Of a stretch of DNA of 64,000 nucleotides, positions 24,623-34,422 are shown piece by piece; positions within the stretch are counted from its first letter, which is position 1, and each line of letters opens with the position of its first letter. Under the pieces are notes generated by a model. That model searched no databases. It was not told the origin of the DNA and saw nothing but the letters and a program-made list of their open reading frames with translations. Both the position numbers and the translations under genes were made by a program. The DNA lies in contig NZ_LT906441.1 of NCBI RefSeq assembly GCF_900186975.1, positions 310,001 to 374,000 of the forward strand, read 5' to 3'. Source of the DNA: Cutibacterium granulosum (GTDB lineage: Bacteria; Actinomycetota; Actinomycetes; Propionibacteriales; Propionibacteriaceae).

Positions 24623-26959
24623 CCAGACGTTGTCGGCGTAGTCCTGGATCGTGCGATCCGAGGAGAACCGACCCGATCTCGTGATGTTCACCCACGCCTT
24701 GCGGGCCCAGCTCTTCTCGTCCTCGTAGTCGGCTGCCATGCCATCCTTGGTGGTGCGGTACGACTCGAAGTCGCCCAGGACGTAGTAGGTGTCGGCCTGG
24801 TTGCCGCCGTCCAGGAGGGAACGGCGCAGGTCGGCGAACCATCCCGACCCGTTGTCGTCCAAGGTGCCGTCGACCAGGGCATCGAGCACCCGCGCCAGCC
24901 CCGGCACGTTCTGGTAGTACCAGGTGGGGTCGTAGTTCTCCCGCAGGCTGGGCAGCTCGTCCTTGGTGGCGCCGAAGATGTAGGCGTTGTCCTCACCCAC
25001 GGCGTCCAGGATCTCCACATTGGCCCCGTCCAGGGTGCCCAGGGTGAGCGCCCCGTTCATCATGAACTTCATGTTCGAGGTGCCCGAGGCCTCCTTGCCG
25101 GCCATCGAGATCTGTTCGGAGACGTCTGCGGCCGGGATGATGTGTTCGGCCGGGGACACGTTGTAGTTGTGGACGAAGACCACCTTGACGCGCGAGTTGA
25201 CCTCCTCGTCATTGTTGACGAGGTCGGCGATGGCATTGATGAGTTTGATCACGGCCTTGGCCCGCACGTACCCGGGGGCGGCCTTGGCACCGAAGATGAA
25301 GACGCGCTTGGGGGTCTCCAGGTCCGGGTCCTCCTTGAGTCGGAAGTAGAGGTCGAGGATGTACAGGGCGTTGAGCAGCTGGCGCTTGTACTCGTGCAAC
25401 CGCTTGATCTGGACGTCGAAGATGGCCTCGGGATCCACCTCCACGCCCTCGCGACGCGCCACCCAGGTGGCGAAGTCCACCTTGTTGGCACGCTTGATCT
25501 CGGTCAGACGCTCGTAGACGTTCTCGGGAACCGAGTCGGTGTGCTGGGCGAGCACGGTGAGGTCGCGCACCCACTCGTCGGAGCCGGTGACGTCGTCGAG
25601 AAGATCGGCCAGCCGCGGGTTGCACTGCTTGAGCCAGCGGCGTGGGGTGACACCGTTGGTCTTGTTGTTGAACTTCCCCGGCCACAGCTCGTGCCAGGGT
25701 TTGAGGGTGTCGGCCTTGATGATCTCGGTGTGCAGGGCGGCCACACCGTTGATCGAGTACGACGCGTAGCAGGCGATCCACGCCATGCGCACCCGCTCGT
25801 CGGCCACCGGGGCCATGTAGTTGGCCGTCTCGGGGTCGACGCCACGGCTGGCCATGTCCTCGCGGAACCGGCGATCGATCTCGCGCACGATCTCGGCGAT
25901 GCGCGGGAAGAGCCGCTCGAAGATCGACATCTCCCAGGTCTCCAGGGCCTCGGCGAGCACCGTGTGGTTGGTGTAGGCGAAGGTCCGGGTGACGACGGCC
26001 CAGGCGGCATCCCAGCCCAGGCCGTGCTCGTCCATGAGCAGCCGCATGAGCTCGGGGATGGCCAGCACCGGGTGGGTGTCGTTGAGCTGGATGGCGTTGA
26101 AGTCGGCGAATCCGTTGAGGTTGGCCCCGTGGTGCTCGACGTAGTTGTCGATGAGCTCCTGCAGGGTGGCCGAGCAGAAGAAGTACTGCTGCCGCACCCG
26201 CAACACCTTGCCCTCGTAGGTGGTGTCGTTGGGGTAGAGCACCCGGGAGATGTCCATGGTGCGTTCCCGATCGACGATGGCGTCGGTGAAGCGCTGGGAG
26301 TTGAAGGCGTCGTAGTCGAACTCGTGGATCGGCTCGGCCTTCCACAGCCGCAGGGTGTTGACGTTGGAGGTGCCGTAGCCGGTCACCGGCATGTCGTAGG
26401 GCACGGCGAAGACGTCGAGGTCGGCGTAGTGGACGACCCGCCTGGCCTCCTCACGGCGAATGATGAATGGGTACTCGTCCTCCATCCAGGAGTCTGGCTC
26501 CTCGATCTGGAAGCCGTCGGAGAAAACCTGACGGAACAGCCCGTAGCGGTAGAGGATGCCGTAACCATCGACGGGAAGGTCGAGGGTGGCGCACGAGTCG
26601 AGGAAACAGGCGGCCAGACGTCCCAGGCCCCCATTGCCCAGGGCGGCATCGGGCTCCTGCTCCAACACGTCGGTGAGATTGAGTCCATGGGCGGCCAGGG
26701 CAGCTCGTGCGTCGTCCTCGATACCCAGGTTGGAGAGATTGTTGAGCAGGGCTCGTCCCATGAGGAACTCGGCGGACAGGTAGTGCTCCATGCGTCCGGC
26801 CTTGTAGGTGGCCGTGGTGCGGTTCCAGTCGTCGGCCACCCGATCGATGACGCTTCGTGACAGCCCCTGCCACACCTCCATGGGGGTGGATGCATTGACG
26901 GGACGGCCAGAGCCGGCCCGCACGTGGGCGGCCACCTCGGCGGCGAAGTCCTGAGACAT
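24590..26959 (-). CDS. glgP: Glycogen/alpha-glucan phosphorylase
   Basis: Releases glucose 1-phosphate from glycogen or maltodextrin. 789 aa, full length for the family. The PLP site EASGTSNMKFMMNGALTLG lies near residue 625, with GALGNGGLGRLAACFLDS-type glycine-rich contacts near residue 105 and KFNNKTNGVTPRRWL near residue 430. Start ATG 26959 with GGAGGAAGGG upstream. It is divergent from kup across about 200 bp. Its last eight codons coincide with a unit of the upstream-facing repeat array, so the C-terminus may have been replaced or extended by repeat spread. Confidence 0.96.
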   Translation of the reverse strand: MSQDFAAEVAAHVRAGSGRPVNASTPMEVWQGLSRSVIDRVADDWNRTTATYKAGRMEHYLSAEFLMGRALLNNLSNLGIEDDARAALAAHGLNLTDVLEQEPDAALGNGGLGRLAACFLDSCATLDLPVDGYGILYRYGLFRQVFSDGFQIEEPDSWMEDEYPFIIRREEARRVVHYADLDVFAVPYDMPVTGYGTSNVNTLRLWKAEPIHEFDYDAFNSQRFTDAIVDRERTMDISRVLYPNDTTYEGKVLRVRQQYFFCSATLQELIDNYVEHHGANLNGFADFNAIQLNDTHPVLAIPELMRLLMDEHGLGWDAAWAVVTRTFAYTNHTVLAEALETWEMSIFERLFPRIAEIVREIDRRFREDMASRGVDPETANYMAPVADERVRMAWIACYASYSINGVAALHTEIIKADTLKPWHELWPGKFNNKTNGVTPRRWLKQCNPRLADLLDDVTGSDEWVRDLTVLAQHTDSVPENVYERLTEIKRANKVDFATWVARREGVEVDPEAIFDVQIKRLHEYKRQLLNALYILDLYFRLKEDPDLETPKRVFIFGAKAAPGYVRAKAVIKLINAIADLVNNDEEVNSRVKVVFVHNYNVSPAEHIIPAADVSEQISMAGKEASGTSNMKFMMNGALTLGTLDGANVEILDAVGEDNAYIFGATKDELPSLRENYDPTWYYQNVPGLARVLDALVDGTLDDNGSGWFADLRRSLLDGGNQADTYYVLGDFESYRTTKDGMAADYEDEKSWARKAWVNITRSGRFSSDRTIQDYADNVWRVSATPIRVE

Positions 26960-27167
26960 GTGTTCCCTTCCTCCGGACTGATGATCACCGTCACCCTAAT
27001 GCGTCGGTTCCACTCAAACCAGAACATGACCGCAACCACTGGCCGAATTCTTGGCAAACAGAGCTTCAACTCACCCTGAATCCCCGGTGGGTGACACTCC
27101 CAGATTTTTCACTGACTGGGTTGGGCCTCATACTTGTCTGGTGCACGACAAACGTGAGAGCGAAATT

Positions 27168-29183
27168 GTGGCTGCATCCAAGGCAGATCCGCCGACACCA
27201 CAGCAGTCGCCGGGTTCCGTCCAGCACACCCCCACTCAGCAGGGGCCAGCCCCACGAACCCACTCCCCACAGGGCAAGGGACGTCTCTTCGGACTGGCGC
27301 TGGCAGCTCTGGGCATCGTCTTCGGCGACATCGGCACATCACCGCTGTACTCGGTCCAGACCGTCTTTGCCCTGGAGCACAACACCATTCCCCCGGACTC
27401 CCGCAGCATCCTCGGTGTCATCTCCATGATCACCTGGACGCTGGTGCTCATCGTCTGCATCAAGTACCTCACCTTCGTCATGCGGGCCGACAACGAGGGC
27501 GAGGGCGGCATCCTGGCGCTCATGGCTCTCATTCGCCACACCCTCAAGGATCGCAAGAAGATCCGGCGGATGGCTCTGCTGCTCGGCCTCATCGGGGCCT
27601 CACTGTTCTACGGCGACTCGATGATCACCCCGGCCATCTCCGTGATGAGCGCCATCGAGGGCCTGTCGGTCATCAACCCCGCCGCCGACCAGATCGTCCT
27701 GCCGGCGGCAATCCTCATCCTCACCGTGCTCTTCGCCATCCAGCGCAAGGGCACCGCACGTATCGGACGTGCCTTCGGGCCGATCATGACGATCTGGTTC
27801 CTCACCCTGGCCTGTCTGGGCGTCCCGTGGATCGTACGCAACCCACAGATCCTCAAGGCCCTGTCGCCGCACTATGCCGCCCTGTTCTGGATCGACCGGC
27901 CGTGGATGGCGTTCATCTCCATGGGCGCCGTCGTGCTGACGATCACCGGCACCGAGGCCCTGTACGCCGACATGGGGCACGTCGGGGCCAAACCCATCCG
28001 TCTGTCGTGGTTCTGCCTGGTGGGCCCGGCCCTGCTGCTGGACTACTACGGGCAGGGGGCCATGTTGCTCATGCACCCGGACTGGATCGACAATCCGTTC
28101 TTCCGTCTGGCCCCGAGCTGGGGACGGGTGCCACTGGTGCTCCTCGCCACCATGGCCACGATCATCGCCGCCCAGGCCGTCATCTCCGGTACCTTCTCGC
28201 TGAGCTACCAGGCCTCTCGCATGGGTCTGCTGCCGAGGCTCTCGGTCAAGCACACCTCCAAGGAGGAGGGCGGCCAGATCTACATTCCCGAGATCAACTG
28301 GATCCTCTACTGCGGGGTCCTGGTGCTCATCGCCATCTTCAAGTCCTCGGCGCGGCTGGCCACTGCCTATGGCCTGGCCGTCACGGGCACCGAGATGCTC
28401 ACGACGACACTGTTCCTCACCTGGGCACGGTGCGCCTGGCGCTGGCCCAAGTGGGCGGTCGCCCTGCTGGGTGTGATCATCTACTCCGTCGAGGCGACGA
28501 TCTTCTCGGCCAACCTGCTCAAGATTGCCTCGGGCGGCTGGATCCCGCTGGTCATCAGCGCCATCACCATCGTCGTCATGACGACGTGGCGCCGCGGTAC
28601 TCGGATGGTCTACGGGCAACGTGCCCTCGCCGAGGGGCCGCTGGAGGACTTCCTGGACTGGGTGCGCAAGGAGAACCCGCCACGGGTACCCGGGCTGGCC
28701 GTCTACCCTCACCCCGACCGGGTGACGACACCGTTGGCCATGCGCAACAACATGCGTTTCAACCATGTGCTGCACGAGCACAACGTCATCCTGTCGATCG
28801 TCAACGAGAACGTGCCGCACATCCGCCACAAGCAGCGGGTCGCCGTCACCGATCTGGGTGATCCGGCCGACGGCATCTCGTACGTGGAGTGTCATGTGGG
28901 CTTCGCCGACTCCCAGGACGTGCCCAAGGCGCTCGCCCTGGCCTACGACAGGCTTCCCGATCTCAATGGGCTCGACATCACCAAGGCGGTGTACTTCCTG
29001 TCGGTGGCCGACGTCAAGCGTGGCGACCCGACCGATCCGGACTCCGTTGCCGCAACCAACAAGATGGTCGGGTGGCGCAAGATGCTCTACGTCACGATGA
29101 ATCGCAACCAGGCCGATCGCACCAAGGTGTTCCGTACCCCGCGGGTGCGCTCGGTGGTCCTGGGGGAGGTCGTGGAGATCTGA
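27168..29183 (+). CDS. kup: KUP-family potassium uptake permease
   Basis: Proton-coupled K+ importer. 671 aa from GTG 27168 (GAGAG about 8 nt upstream). The open frame continues to 27051, but that part has no conserved sequence. The family hallmark LGIVFGDIGTSPLYSVQTVF opens the first helix, followed by about eleven more helices and a 180-residue cytoplasmic C-terminal domain (from about RRGTRMVYGQRALAEGPLED). With the antiporters at 15 and 39 kb this gives the window three monovalent-cation carriers. Confidence 0.95.
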   Translation: MAASKADPPTPQQSPGSVQHTPTQQGPAPRTHSPQGKGRLFGLALAALGIVFGDIGTSPLYSVQTVFALEHNTIPPDSRSILGVISMITWTLVLIVCIKYLTFVMRADNEGEGGILALMALIRHTLKDRKKIRRMALLLGLIGASLFYGDSMITPAISVMSAIEGLSVINPAADQIVLPAAILILTVLFAIQRKGTARIGRAFGPIMTIWFLTLACLGVPWIVRNPQILKALSPHYAALFWIDRPWMAFISMGAVVLTITGTEALYADMGHVGAKPIRLSWFCLVGPALLLDYYGQGAMLLMHPDWIDNPFFRLAPSWGRVPLVLLATMATIIAAQAVISGTFSLSYQASRMGLLPRLSVKHTSKEEGGQIYIPEINWILYCGVLVLIAIFKSSARLATAYGLAVTGTEMLTTTLFLTWARCAWRWPKWAVALLGVIIYSVEATIFSANLLKIASGGWIPLVISAITIVVMTTWRRGTRMVYGQRALAEGPLEDFLDWVRKENPPRVPGLAVYPHPDRVTTPLAMRNNMRFNHVLHEHNVILSIVNENVPHIRHKQRVAVTDLGDPADGISYVECHVGFADSQDVPKALALAYDRLPDLNGLDITKAVYFLSVADVKRGDPTDPDSVAATNKMVGWRKMLYVTMNRNQADRTKVFRTPRVRSVVLGEVVEI

Positions 29184-29208
29184 GGAAACGCACGACTGCT
29201 GAACGCAT

Positions 29209-29224
29209 TGCCGTACGTACGGCA
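29209..29224. terminator. Palindrome between convergent kup and GDPD genes
   Basis: TGCCGTACGTACGGCA is a perfect 16-bp palindrome, 25 nt after the kup stop and 6 nt before the end of the GDPD gene. It could act as a bidirectional terminator, though no U-tract is visible on either side. Confidence 0.4.
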
Positions 29225-29230
29225 GCGCCC

Positions 29231-29986
29231 TCATCCACCACTGAACGCGATCGGGTTCTGCCGCCCGCCGGAGGCCACGGCGACGGCCACCTCGGCGGGA
29301 TAATTCGTGATGACGGCGTCAACCCCGAGGTGGGCGGCCTCGCGGGCCTGCTCGGTGTTCACCGTCCAGGCCCGCACTCCCAGCCCGTGCTCGTGGAAGG
29401 TCGGGACGTCGTCACGCCCGCTCAACAGCTGGTGGCGCGGATGCACTGCCTGCACCTTGAGGGTGGCGGCATAGCTCCACGGATCGACGAGATCGTCCTC
29501 GTAGAGCATCCCGCGCCGGATGTCGGGGGCCAGGTCGGCCAGCAGGACGAGGCTGCGGTGGTTGAAGCTCGAGATCACCACCCGATCCGCCATGTGGTGG
29601 CGCCGCACCGCGTCGACGACCTTCTGCTCCAGACCCGGGTACCGGATGAGGGAGTTCTTCAGCTCGATGTTGACGATGGCGTCGCAGCGGCAGCTCAGGG
29701 CGAGGACGTCGTCCAGCTCGGGGATGGGTTCGTACCCCCAGCCGGGTTTCCCGGAGGCGAACGAGTAGGCACGCAGCTGCTGCAGTGACTGATCGACGAT
29801 CCTCCCGTGGCCGTTGCTGGTGCGGTCGATCGTCTCGTCGTGGCAGACGACGACATGGCCGTCGCGGGTGAGGTGAACGTCCAGCTCGATGGCGTCCGCC
29901 CCACTGACCAAGGCTGCGAGGAATGCGGACATGGTGTTCTCCGGGAGCCGTCCGCTGGCGCCCCGATGTGCCCAAATTGCCGTCAT
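29231..29986 (-). CDS. Glycerophosphodiester phosphodiesterase
   Basis: Hydrolyses glycerophosphodiesters to glycerol 3-phosphate and an alcohol. 251 aa with the GDPD signatures WAHRGASGRLPENTMSAF (catalytic His and Arg), the metal site AIELDVHLTRDGHVVVCHD and INIELK-like VNIELKNS. No signal peptide, so cytosolic. Start ATG 29986 (MTAIWAHRG) is the only one that leaves the catalytic strand at the N-terminus. A CATCAT box 6 nt upstream fits the leaderless pattern weakly. Confidence 0.92.
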   Translation of the reverse strand: MTAIWAHRGASGRLPENTMSAFLAALVSGADAIELDVHLTRDGHVVVCHDETIDRTSNGHGRIVDQSLQQLRAYSFASGKPGWGYEPIPELDDVLALSCRCDAIVNIELKNSLIRYPGLEQKVVDAVRRHHMADRVVISSFNHRSLVLLADLAPDIRRGMLYEDDLVDPWSYAATLKVQAVHPRHQLLSGRDDVPTFHEHGLGVRAWTVNTEQAREAAHLGVDAVITNYPAEVAVAVASGGRQNPIAFSGG

Positions 29987-30145
29987 GACTCGATGATGCC
30001 ACTGAGGGCTCGGCCCATGGACGGCGGGTGCGCCGGCATCTCCTGGCACCTGTGCCCCCGATCAGGGAACAGAGTCATGTGAATGACATGTTTCGTGGAT
30101 GATCACGGAGGACAATCGGCAACAGCGTCAGAGAAGCTTGTCTGG

Positions 30146-30218
30146 CGCGCCCGGAGGGATTCGAACCCCCAACCTTCTGATCCGTAGTCAGATGCTCTAT
30201 CCGTTAAGCTACGGGCGC
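30146..30218 (-). tRNA. tRNA-Arg (anticodon ACG)
   Basis: 73 nt. Acceptor GCGCCCG/CGGGCGC, D arm TAGCTTAACGGATAGAGCA, anticodon stem TCTGA/TCAGA with loop CTACGGA, T arm GGGGGTTCGAATCCCTC. A34 is the substrate of TadA, encoded in this window. CCA is not encoded. Confidence 0.97.
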
Positions 30219-30355
30219 TTGTGCCTTGGCACTCGATGTACTTTACAACATCCAGCCAGCAATGCAAAACCGACGTGGCAGCTGAGCTACCGTGCATCTG
30301 TCGTGCCGATGACATGCGATGACCCGGACCGCTCAGCCCGGGCCATCGCACCACG

Positions 30356-30446
30356 CGGAGGCGGCGGGATTTGAACCCGCGATGGGAGATAAATCCCAAA
30401 CCCGCTTAGCAGGCGGGCGCCATAGACCTGACTAGGCGACGCCTCC
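30356..30446 (-). tRNA. tRNA-Ser (anticodon GCT)
   Basis: 91 nt class II tRNA. Acceptor GGAGGCG/CGCCTCC, anticodon loop CTGCTAA within CCCGC/GCGGG, a long variable arm (TTTGGGATTTATCTCCCAT region) and T arm GCGGGTTCAAATCCCGC. Probably transcribed towards tRNA-Arg, 137 bp downstream. CCA is not encoded. Confidence 0.97.
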
Positions 30447-30634
30447 AAAAGGTGCCCGGCCAGCATATCGGTTTCCCGGCGCGGACTCAAAGCATGTTTC
30501 GTTCGCCATGTAGCATGGGGACGATTCCACGTGGCGCGGCCCGTCTGGGACACGCCACGACGCAGAGACGACTCCAGGGTCAGGTGAGAAGTGACCCGCA
30601 CGGAGACGCACTTCACGGCACCGGGGAAGGCACG

Positions 30635-32683
30635 ATGGCAGACGACGGCTTCGACAGGCGACCCACCAGACCTCGTCGCGCCGCACCAGATCTCGACGTC
30701 ACGGACTTCTACGACGAGTTGCGCATGCCTCGGCGCTATCGGGAGAGCCCTGAGGACTCAGCCGCACACAGACCCAGTCGTGCCGACTACGTGGCCTCCC
30801 ACGCCCAGGACCAGGACCCCGAGTTCGACGAGGTCACCCGGGCACTGAATCGTCCTCGCTCCAACCGAGCACCGGCACACGGAATGCCCGGCAGTCACGG
30901 CCGCTTCGATGGCAGTCACGACGCTCGTACGCCGCGTGATGGTCGTGCCCAGCATCACGGCAGCAGCTCCTCCGGGTCTCGCTCCAGGAACCGGGCCGGT
31001 GCCACTGGGACAAGCGCTGGCCGATGTCGCCGAGCTGCAGCCACCAGTCGCTCCGCCACACCATCCTCCGGGCATGCACCGACTCATGCAGACGCATCCT
31101 GGCAGCGTGCCCACAAACGTGACGTGCAGTTCCGACGGTCCATCCTGTGGACGCTGCTGGCGGCGATCATCCCTGGCCTGGGATTGTCCCGCAGCTCCCG
31201 ACCCCGACGCCGGGCCTTCGGCATGACCCTCACCGCGGTGGCCCTCGTGGCAGCTTTTGCAGCTGGGATCACGCTGTGGGTCAAACCGACCAATGCTGCC
31301 GCGATCGCCGTACGCCCAGGGATGCTGCTCGCGATCGTCTGGGCCCTGCCCATCATGGCGGTGGTGCTCACCGTGGTGCTCATCCTCACCCACCTGGATC
31401 TGCGTCCGCGCGGCATCACCCGGGCCCAGCGCTGGATCAGCTCGATCGTCGTCGCAGCACTCACTCTCATGATCTCCGGGCCGATGGCCGTGGCCTCCCG
31501 ATACGCCTATGACGACTACGCCCTGCTCAACCGGATCTTCGGGGACGCCCCGTCGGCCACCCGTCCGGACATCGACACACATCGCAGTGTGAAGGACATC
31601 TGGGCCTCGAAACCGCGGGTGAACGTCCTGCTCGTCGGTGCCGATGACACCAAGCAGCGTCATTACCGTGACCGGGGTGAGATGAACACCGACACCATCA
31701 TGGTCGCGTCCATCGACACCCGCACCGGCAATGGAACGATCATCCAGATTCCCCGCAACACTGCGGCGATGCCGTTTCCAGAGAACTCCAAGCTTCACAC
31801 CATCTACCCAGAAGGTTTCACCACGGGTCACGGTGACGACTCGAAGTCCTTCGCCAATGCCATCTGGTCAACGGTCGAGGCTGAGCACCCCGATGCCATC
31901 GAGAACACCAAGTACCCCGGCGCGGACGCATTGAAGATGGCCGTGGGTGAAGGTCTGGGGTTGAGCATCGACTACTTCCTCATGATCGACATCGACGGTC
32001 TGCAGAAGCTCATCGACTCCCTCGGCGGGGTGACGGTGAACATCAACCAACGCCTGCCCATCGCCGGAAACTCCGAGGGCAAGCCCCCGACGGGATACCT
32101 CGAGGTCGGCCCGGAACAGCACCTCAACGGGTACAACGCCATGTGGTACGCCCGCAGCCGTTCCGAGTCCAGCGACTACGACCGGATGGGACGCCAGTCG
32201 TGCCTCATGAAGGCCGTGCTCGACCAGACGAATCCCGAGACCGTCCTCACTCGTTTCGAGGCCATTGCCGACGCCTCCGGCGACATGGTCGTCTCCGACA
32301 TTCCCCAGGGCATGCTCCCGGCCTTCGTCGACCTGGCGATGCGTATGCAGGACGCCAACCTCAACCGGCTGCTCTTCGTCAACGGCAAGAATGGCTTCCA
32401 GCCCTGGGACCCGAACTATCCCATGATGCGCGAACAGGTGGCCGAGACCATTGCGCGGGCCTCGGACTCGTCCAATGCCAACAAACCGGTGACCGGGAAG
32501 TCGGCGCGCCCATCAGCCACGAAGAGCAAAAAGGCCGCCCCGAAGCAGGGGAGCCACGCCGCCGGGGGAAAGGCGGCCAGGGGCACCTCAGCCCCCACCA
32601 GCGCCTCCCCCACCCCGAAGGACACCGAGAGCTCGTTGACGGATGTGTGCGGATTCCATCCCATTGACGAGCAGAATCGCTGA
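30635..32683 (+). CDS. LytR-CpsA-Psr (LCP) family cell-wall glycopolymer transferase
   Basis: Attaches teichoic acid, capsule or arabinogalactan-like polymers to peptidoglycan on the outer membrane face. 682 aa. The cytoplasmic N-terminus of about 165 residues is basic and disordered (with RSRNRAGATGTSAGRCRRAA). Four hydrophobic segments span about residues 170-300. The LCP catalytic domain from VNVLLVGADD holds EMNTDTIMVASID, the pyrophosphate-binding Arg of IIQIPRNTAAM, and WYARSRSESSDYDRMGRQ. The tail is Lys/Ala/Ser-rich. ATG 30635 with GGAAGG upstream. Confidence 0.9.
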   Translation: MADDGFDRRPTRPRRAAPDLDVTDFYDELRMPRRYRESPEDSAAHRPSRADYVASHAQDQDPEFDEVTRALNRPRSNRAPAHGMPGSHGRFDGSHDARTPRDGRAQHHGSSSSGSRSRNRAGATGTSAGRCRRAAATSRSATPSSGHAPTHADASWQRAHKRDVQFRRSILWTLLAAIIPGLGLSRSSRPRRRAFGMTLTAVALVAAFAAGITLWVKPTNAAAIAVRPGMLLAIVWALPIMAVVLTVVLILTHLDLRPRGITRAQRWISSIVVAALTLMISGPMAVASRYAYDDYALLNRIFGDAPSATRPDIDTHRSVKDIWASKPRVNVLLVGADDTKQRHYRDRGEMNTDTIMVASIDTRTGNGTIIQIPRNTAAMPFPENSKLHTIYPEGFTTGHGDDSKSFANAIWSTVEAEHPDAIENTKYPGADALKMAVGEGLGLSIDYFLMIDIDGLQKLIDSLGGVTVNINQRLPIAGNSEGKPPTGYLEVGPEQHLNGYNAMWYARSRSESSDYDRMGRQSCLMKAVLDQTNPETVLTRFEAIADASGDMVVSDIPQGMLPAFVDLAMRMQDANLNRLLFVNGKNGFQPWDPNYPMMREQVAETIARASDSSNANKPVTGKSARPSATKSKKAAPKQGSHAAGGKAARGTSAPTSASPTPKDTESSLTDVCGFHPIDEQNR

Positions 32684-32786
32684 ATCATCGAGCTTCAACG
32701 AGTCATGCCCCGACCAGCTCTCAGCGCTCCCGACTGGCTCCAGCGACCCGCGCCCCGACCGGTCCCCGCACTGCCCCCGAGCAGCC

Positions 32787-34064
32787 TCAGCTCACCCGCG
32801 CCCCCGACCGGCCCGGCGTCACACCGTGGATCTTCGGAGCGGTGAAACCGTGTTCGCGGTACTGGGCACGAACGGCGTCCTGCACGGCTGCACCGTCAAC
32901 CTCACGTACCAGGGCGATGGCACTGCCTCCGAACCCGCCGCCCGTCATACGCGCGCCCAGCGCCCCGGCCGAGCGCGCCGCTGCGACGGCCACGTCCAGT
33001 TCGGCACAGCTCACCTCGTAGTCGTCGCGCAGTGACTCGTGGGACTCGTTCATGAGCGGACCCACATCGAGCACCCGACCGGCATCCATGAGGGCCACGA
33101 AGTCCTGCACCCGCTGGATCTCGGTGACGACGTGGCGAACTCGGGCTGCCGTGGTGGCATCCGGCATCATGGCGATGGCCGCGCCGAGGTCGTCGATCTG
33201 CCGCAAGGTGTCGACCCCCAGCAATGCCGCCGCCTGCTCGCAGGAGGCACGTCGGGAAGCGTACTGGCCATCGTTGAGGGAGTGCTTGGCCCGGGTGTCG
33301 ATGACGAGCAGCTGCAACCCGGAAGCGGCCAGATCGAACGGCACCTGACGGGTGGAGGCGTCCATGCAGTCCAGCAGCAGCGCCCTTCCCTCCTGGGTAC
33401 GCAGTGATGCCGCTTGGTCCAGGCCGCCAGTGGGTGCGCCGACGACGGTGTTCTCGGTGGCCACCGCGATGTCCACCAGTTCTGCGCGTCCCCGGTCATC
33501 GGCTGCCAGCCCGAACCCGTCGAGCTCGTCCAGTCCCAGGGCGACGGCACACTCCACTGCCGCCGACGACGACAGCCCGGCCCCGAGCGGTACGCAACTC
33601 TCCAGGGCCACGTCGAACCCGGTGCACTGGTACCCGGCGTCGTGGAATCCCCACACCACACCGGCGGTGTAGGCGGTCCACCCCTTGACCTTGCGCCGCA
33701 GGATCTCACCGAGAGTCCCCTGCCAGGTGACGACCTCCCCGTGCACTCGGGAACAGATACGGACGACATCGTCGTCCCGGCGGCTCATCGCAGCATAGGT
33801 GGCATGTGGCAGGGCGATGGGCAGACAGAGACCACCGTTGTAGTCGGTGTGTTCCCCGATGAGGTTGACCCGTCCTGGACTGGCCCACACGCCGTGCGGG
33901 GCGGTTGCGTACTGCTCGGTGAACAGGTCGGCAGCCTTGCGGGCTCCCTGCCCACGACTCCATGCCGTCTCGGTATTCGGTGACCCGGTACTCCTCTGCT
34001 GGGCGTGTGCTGTCTGCTGAGTGGGGGTCTCGGCGTCGTCCGACTCGATGCTCCGATGGTCCAC
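32787..34064 (-). CDS. galK: Galactokinase
   Basis: Phosphorylates galactose at C1 with ATP (Leloir pathway). Signatures: GRVNLIGEHTDYNGG near residue 64, PLGAGLSSSAAVE near residue 140, and MTGGGFGGSAIAL near residue 375, the three GHMP-kinase motifs with the galactokinase N-terminal signature. Up to 425 aa. The first 40-45 residues (Gln/Thr/Ser-rich) are not conserved, so the GTG at 34064 may be too early. No galT or galE is adjacent; the GalT-like DUF4921 gene lies 9 kb away. Convergent with the LCP gene. Confidence 0.94.
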   Translation of the reverse strand: MDHRSIESDDAETPTQQTAHAQQRSTGSPNTETAWSRGQGARKAADLFTEQYATAPHGVWASPGRVNLIGEHTDYNGGLCLPIALPHATYAAMSRRDDDVVRICSRVHGEVVTWQGTLGEILRRKVKGWTAYTAGVVWGFHDAGYQCTGFDVALESCVPLGAGLSSSAAVECAVALGLDELDGFGLAADDRGRAELVDIAVATENTVVGAPTGGLDQAASLRTQEGRALLLDCMDASTRQVPFDLAASGLQLLVIDTRAKHSLNDGQYASRRASCEQAAALLGVDTLRQIDDLGAAIAMMPDATTAARVRHVVTEIQRVQDFVALMDAGRVLDVGPLMNESHESLRDDYEVSCAELDVAVAAARSAGALGARMTGGGFGGSAIALVREVDGAAVQDAVRAQYREHGFTAPKIHGVTPGRSGARVS

Positions 34065-34422
34065 GGTGACTCCACGGGTAGAGGTTTTTCAATGCACGTC
34101 CAGAGCTTACCGATCCGGTGAATCCGCGGGCACCGTTCCCTGCACTGTCGACCCGAGCAACCGGATTGCTGCATCGCTGCCGGATTCCCGGGGCAGCTGG
34201 AGTTCCCACGCAGGCGAGGCACGCATGCCGATTTCTGAGGTCCGAGGGCCAGAGGAGCCGACGGCCTGAGGGTGGCATGCCTCTGAGGGGTCTCATGGTG
34301 CGGCCACGGCGGAGCAGCGCGGTTGACGCTCGCGTGTTTCGCGCTCACTGGACTCGCGGTTCGTGGACCCTGTCTCGGCAGAGCCCACGCCTTGCCAGGG
34401 GCAACGGCACGCCAGGGACGAC
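34065..34422. other. Gap upstream of galK
   Basis: 358 bp without a recognisable gene or array. It should contain the galK promoter at its left side and the 3' flank of the small membrane protein gene at its right side. Confidence 0.4.

Noticed and set aside
25142-26860. 572-codon open frame on the plus strand opposite glgP
   Set aside because: Antisense shadow of glgP, rich in Gly, Val, Asp and His as expected for such shadows; no recognisable motif.
27600-29234. 544-codon open frame on the minus strand opposite kup
   Set aside because: Antisense to a clear KUP transporter; His/Asp/Arg-rich shadow.
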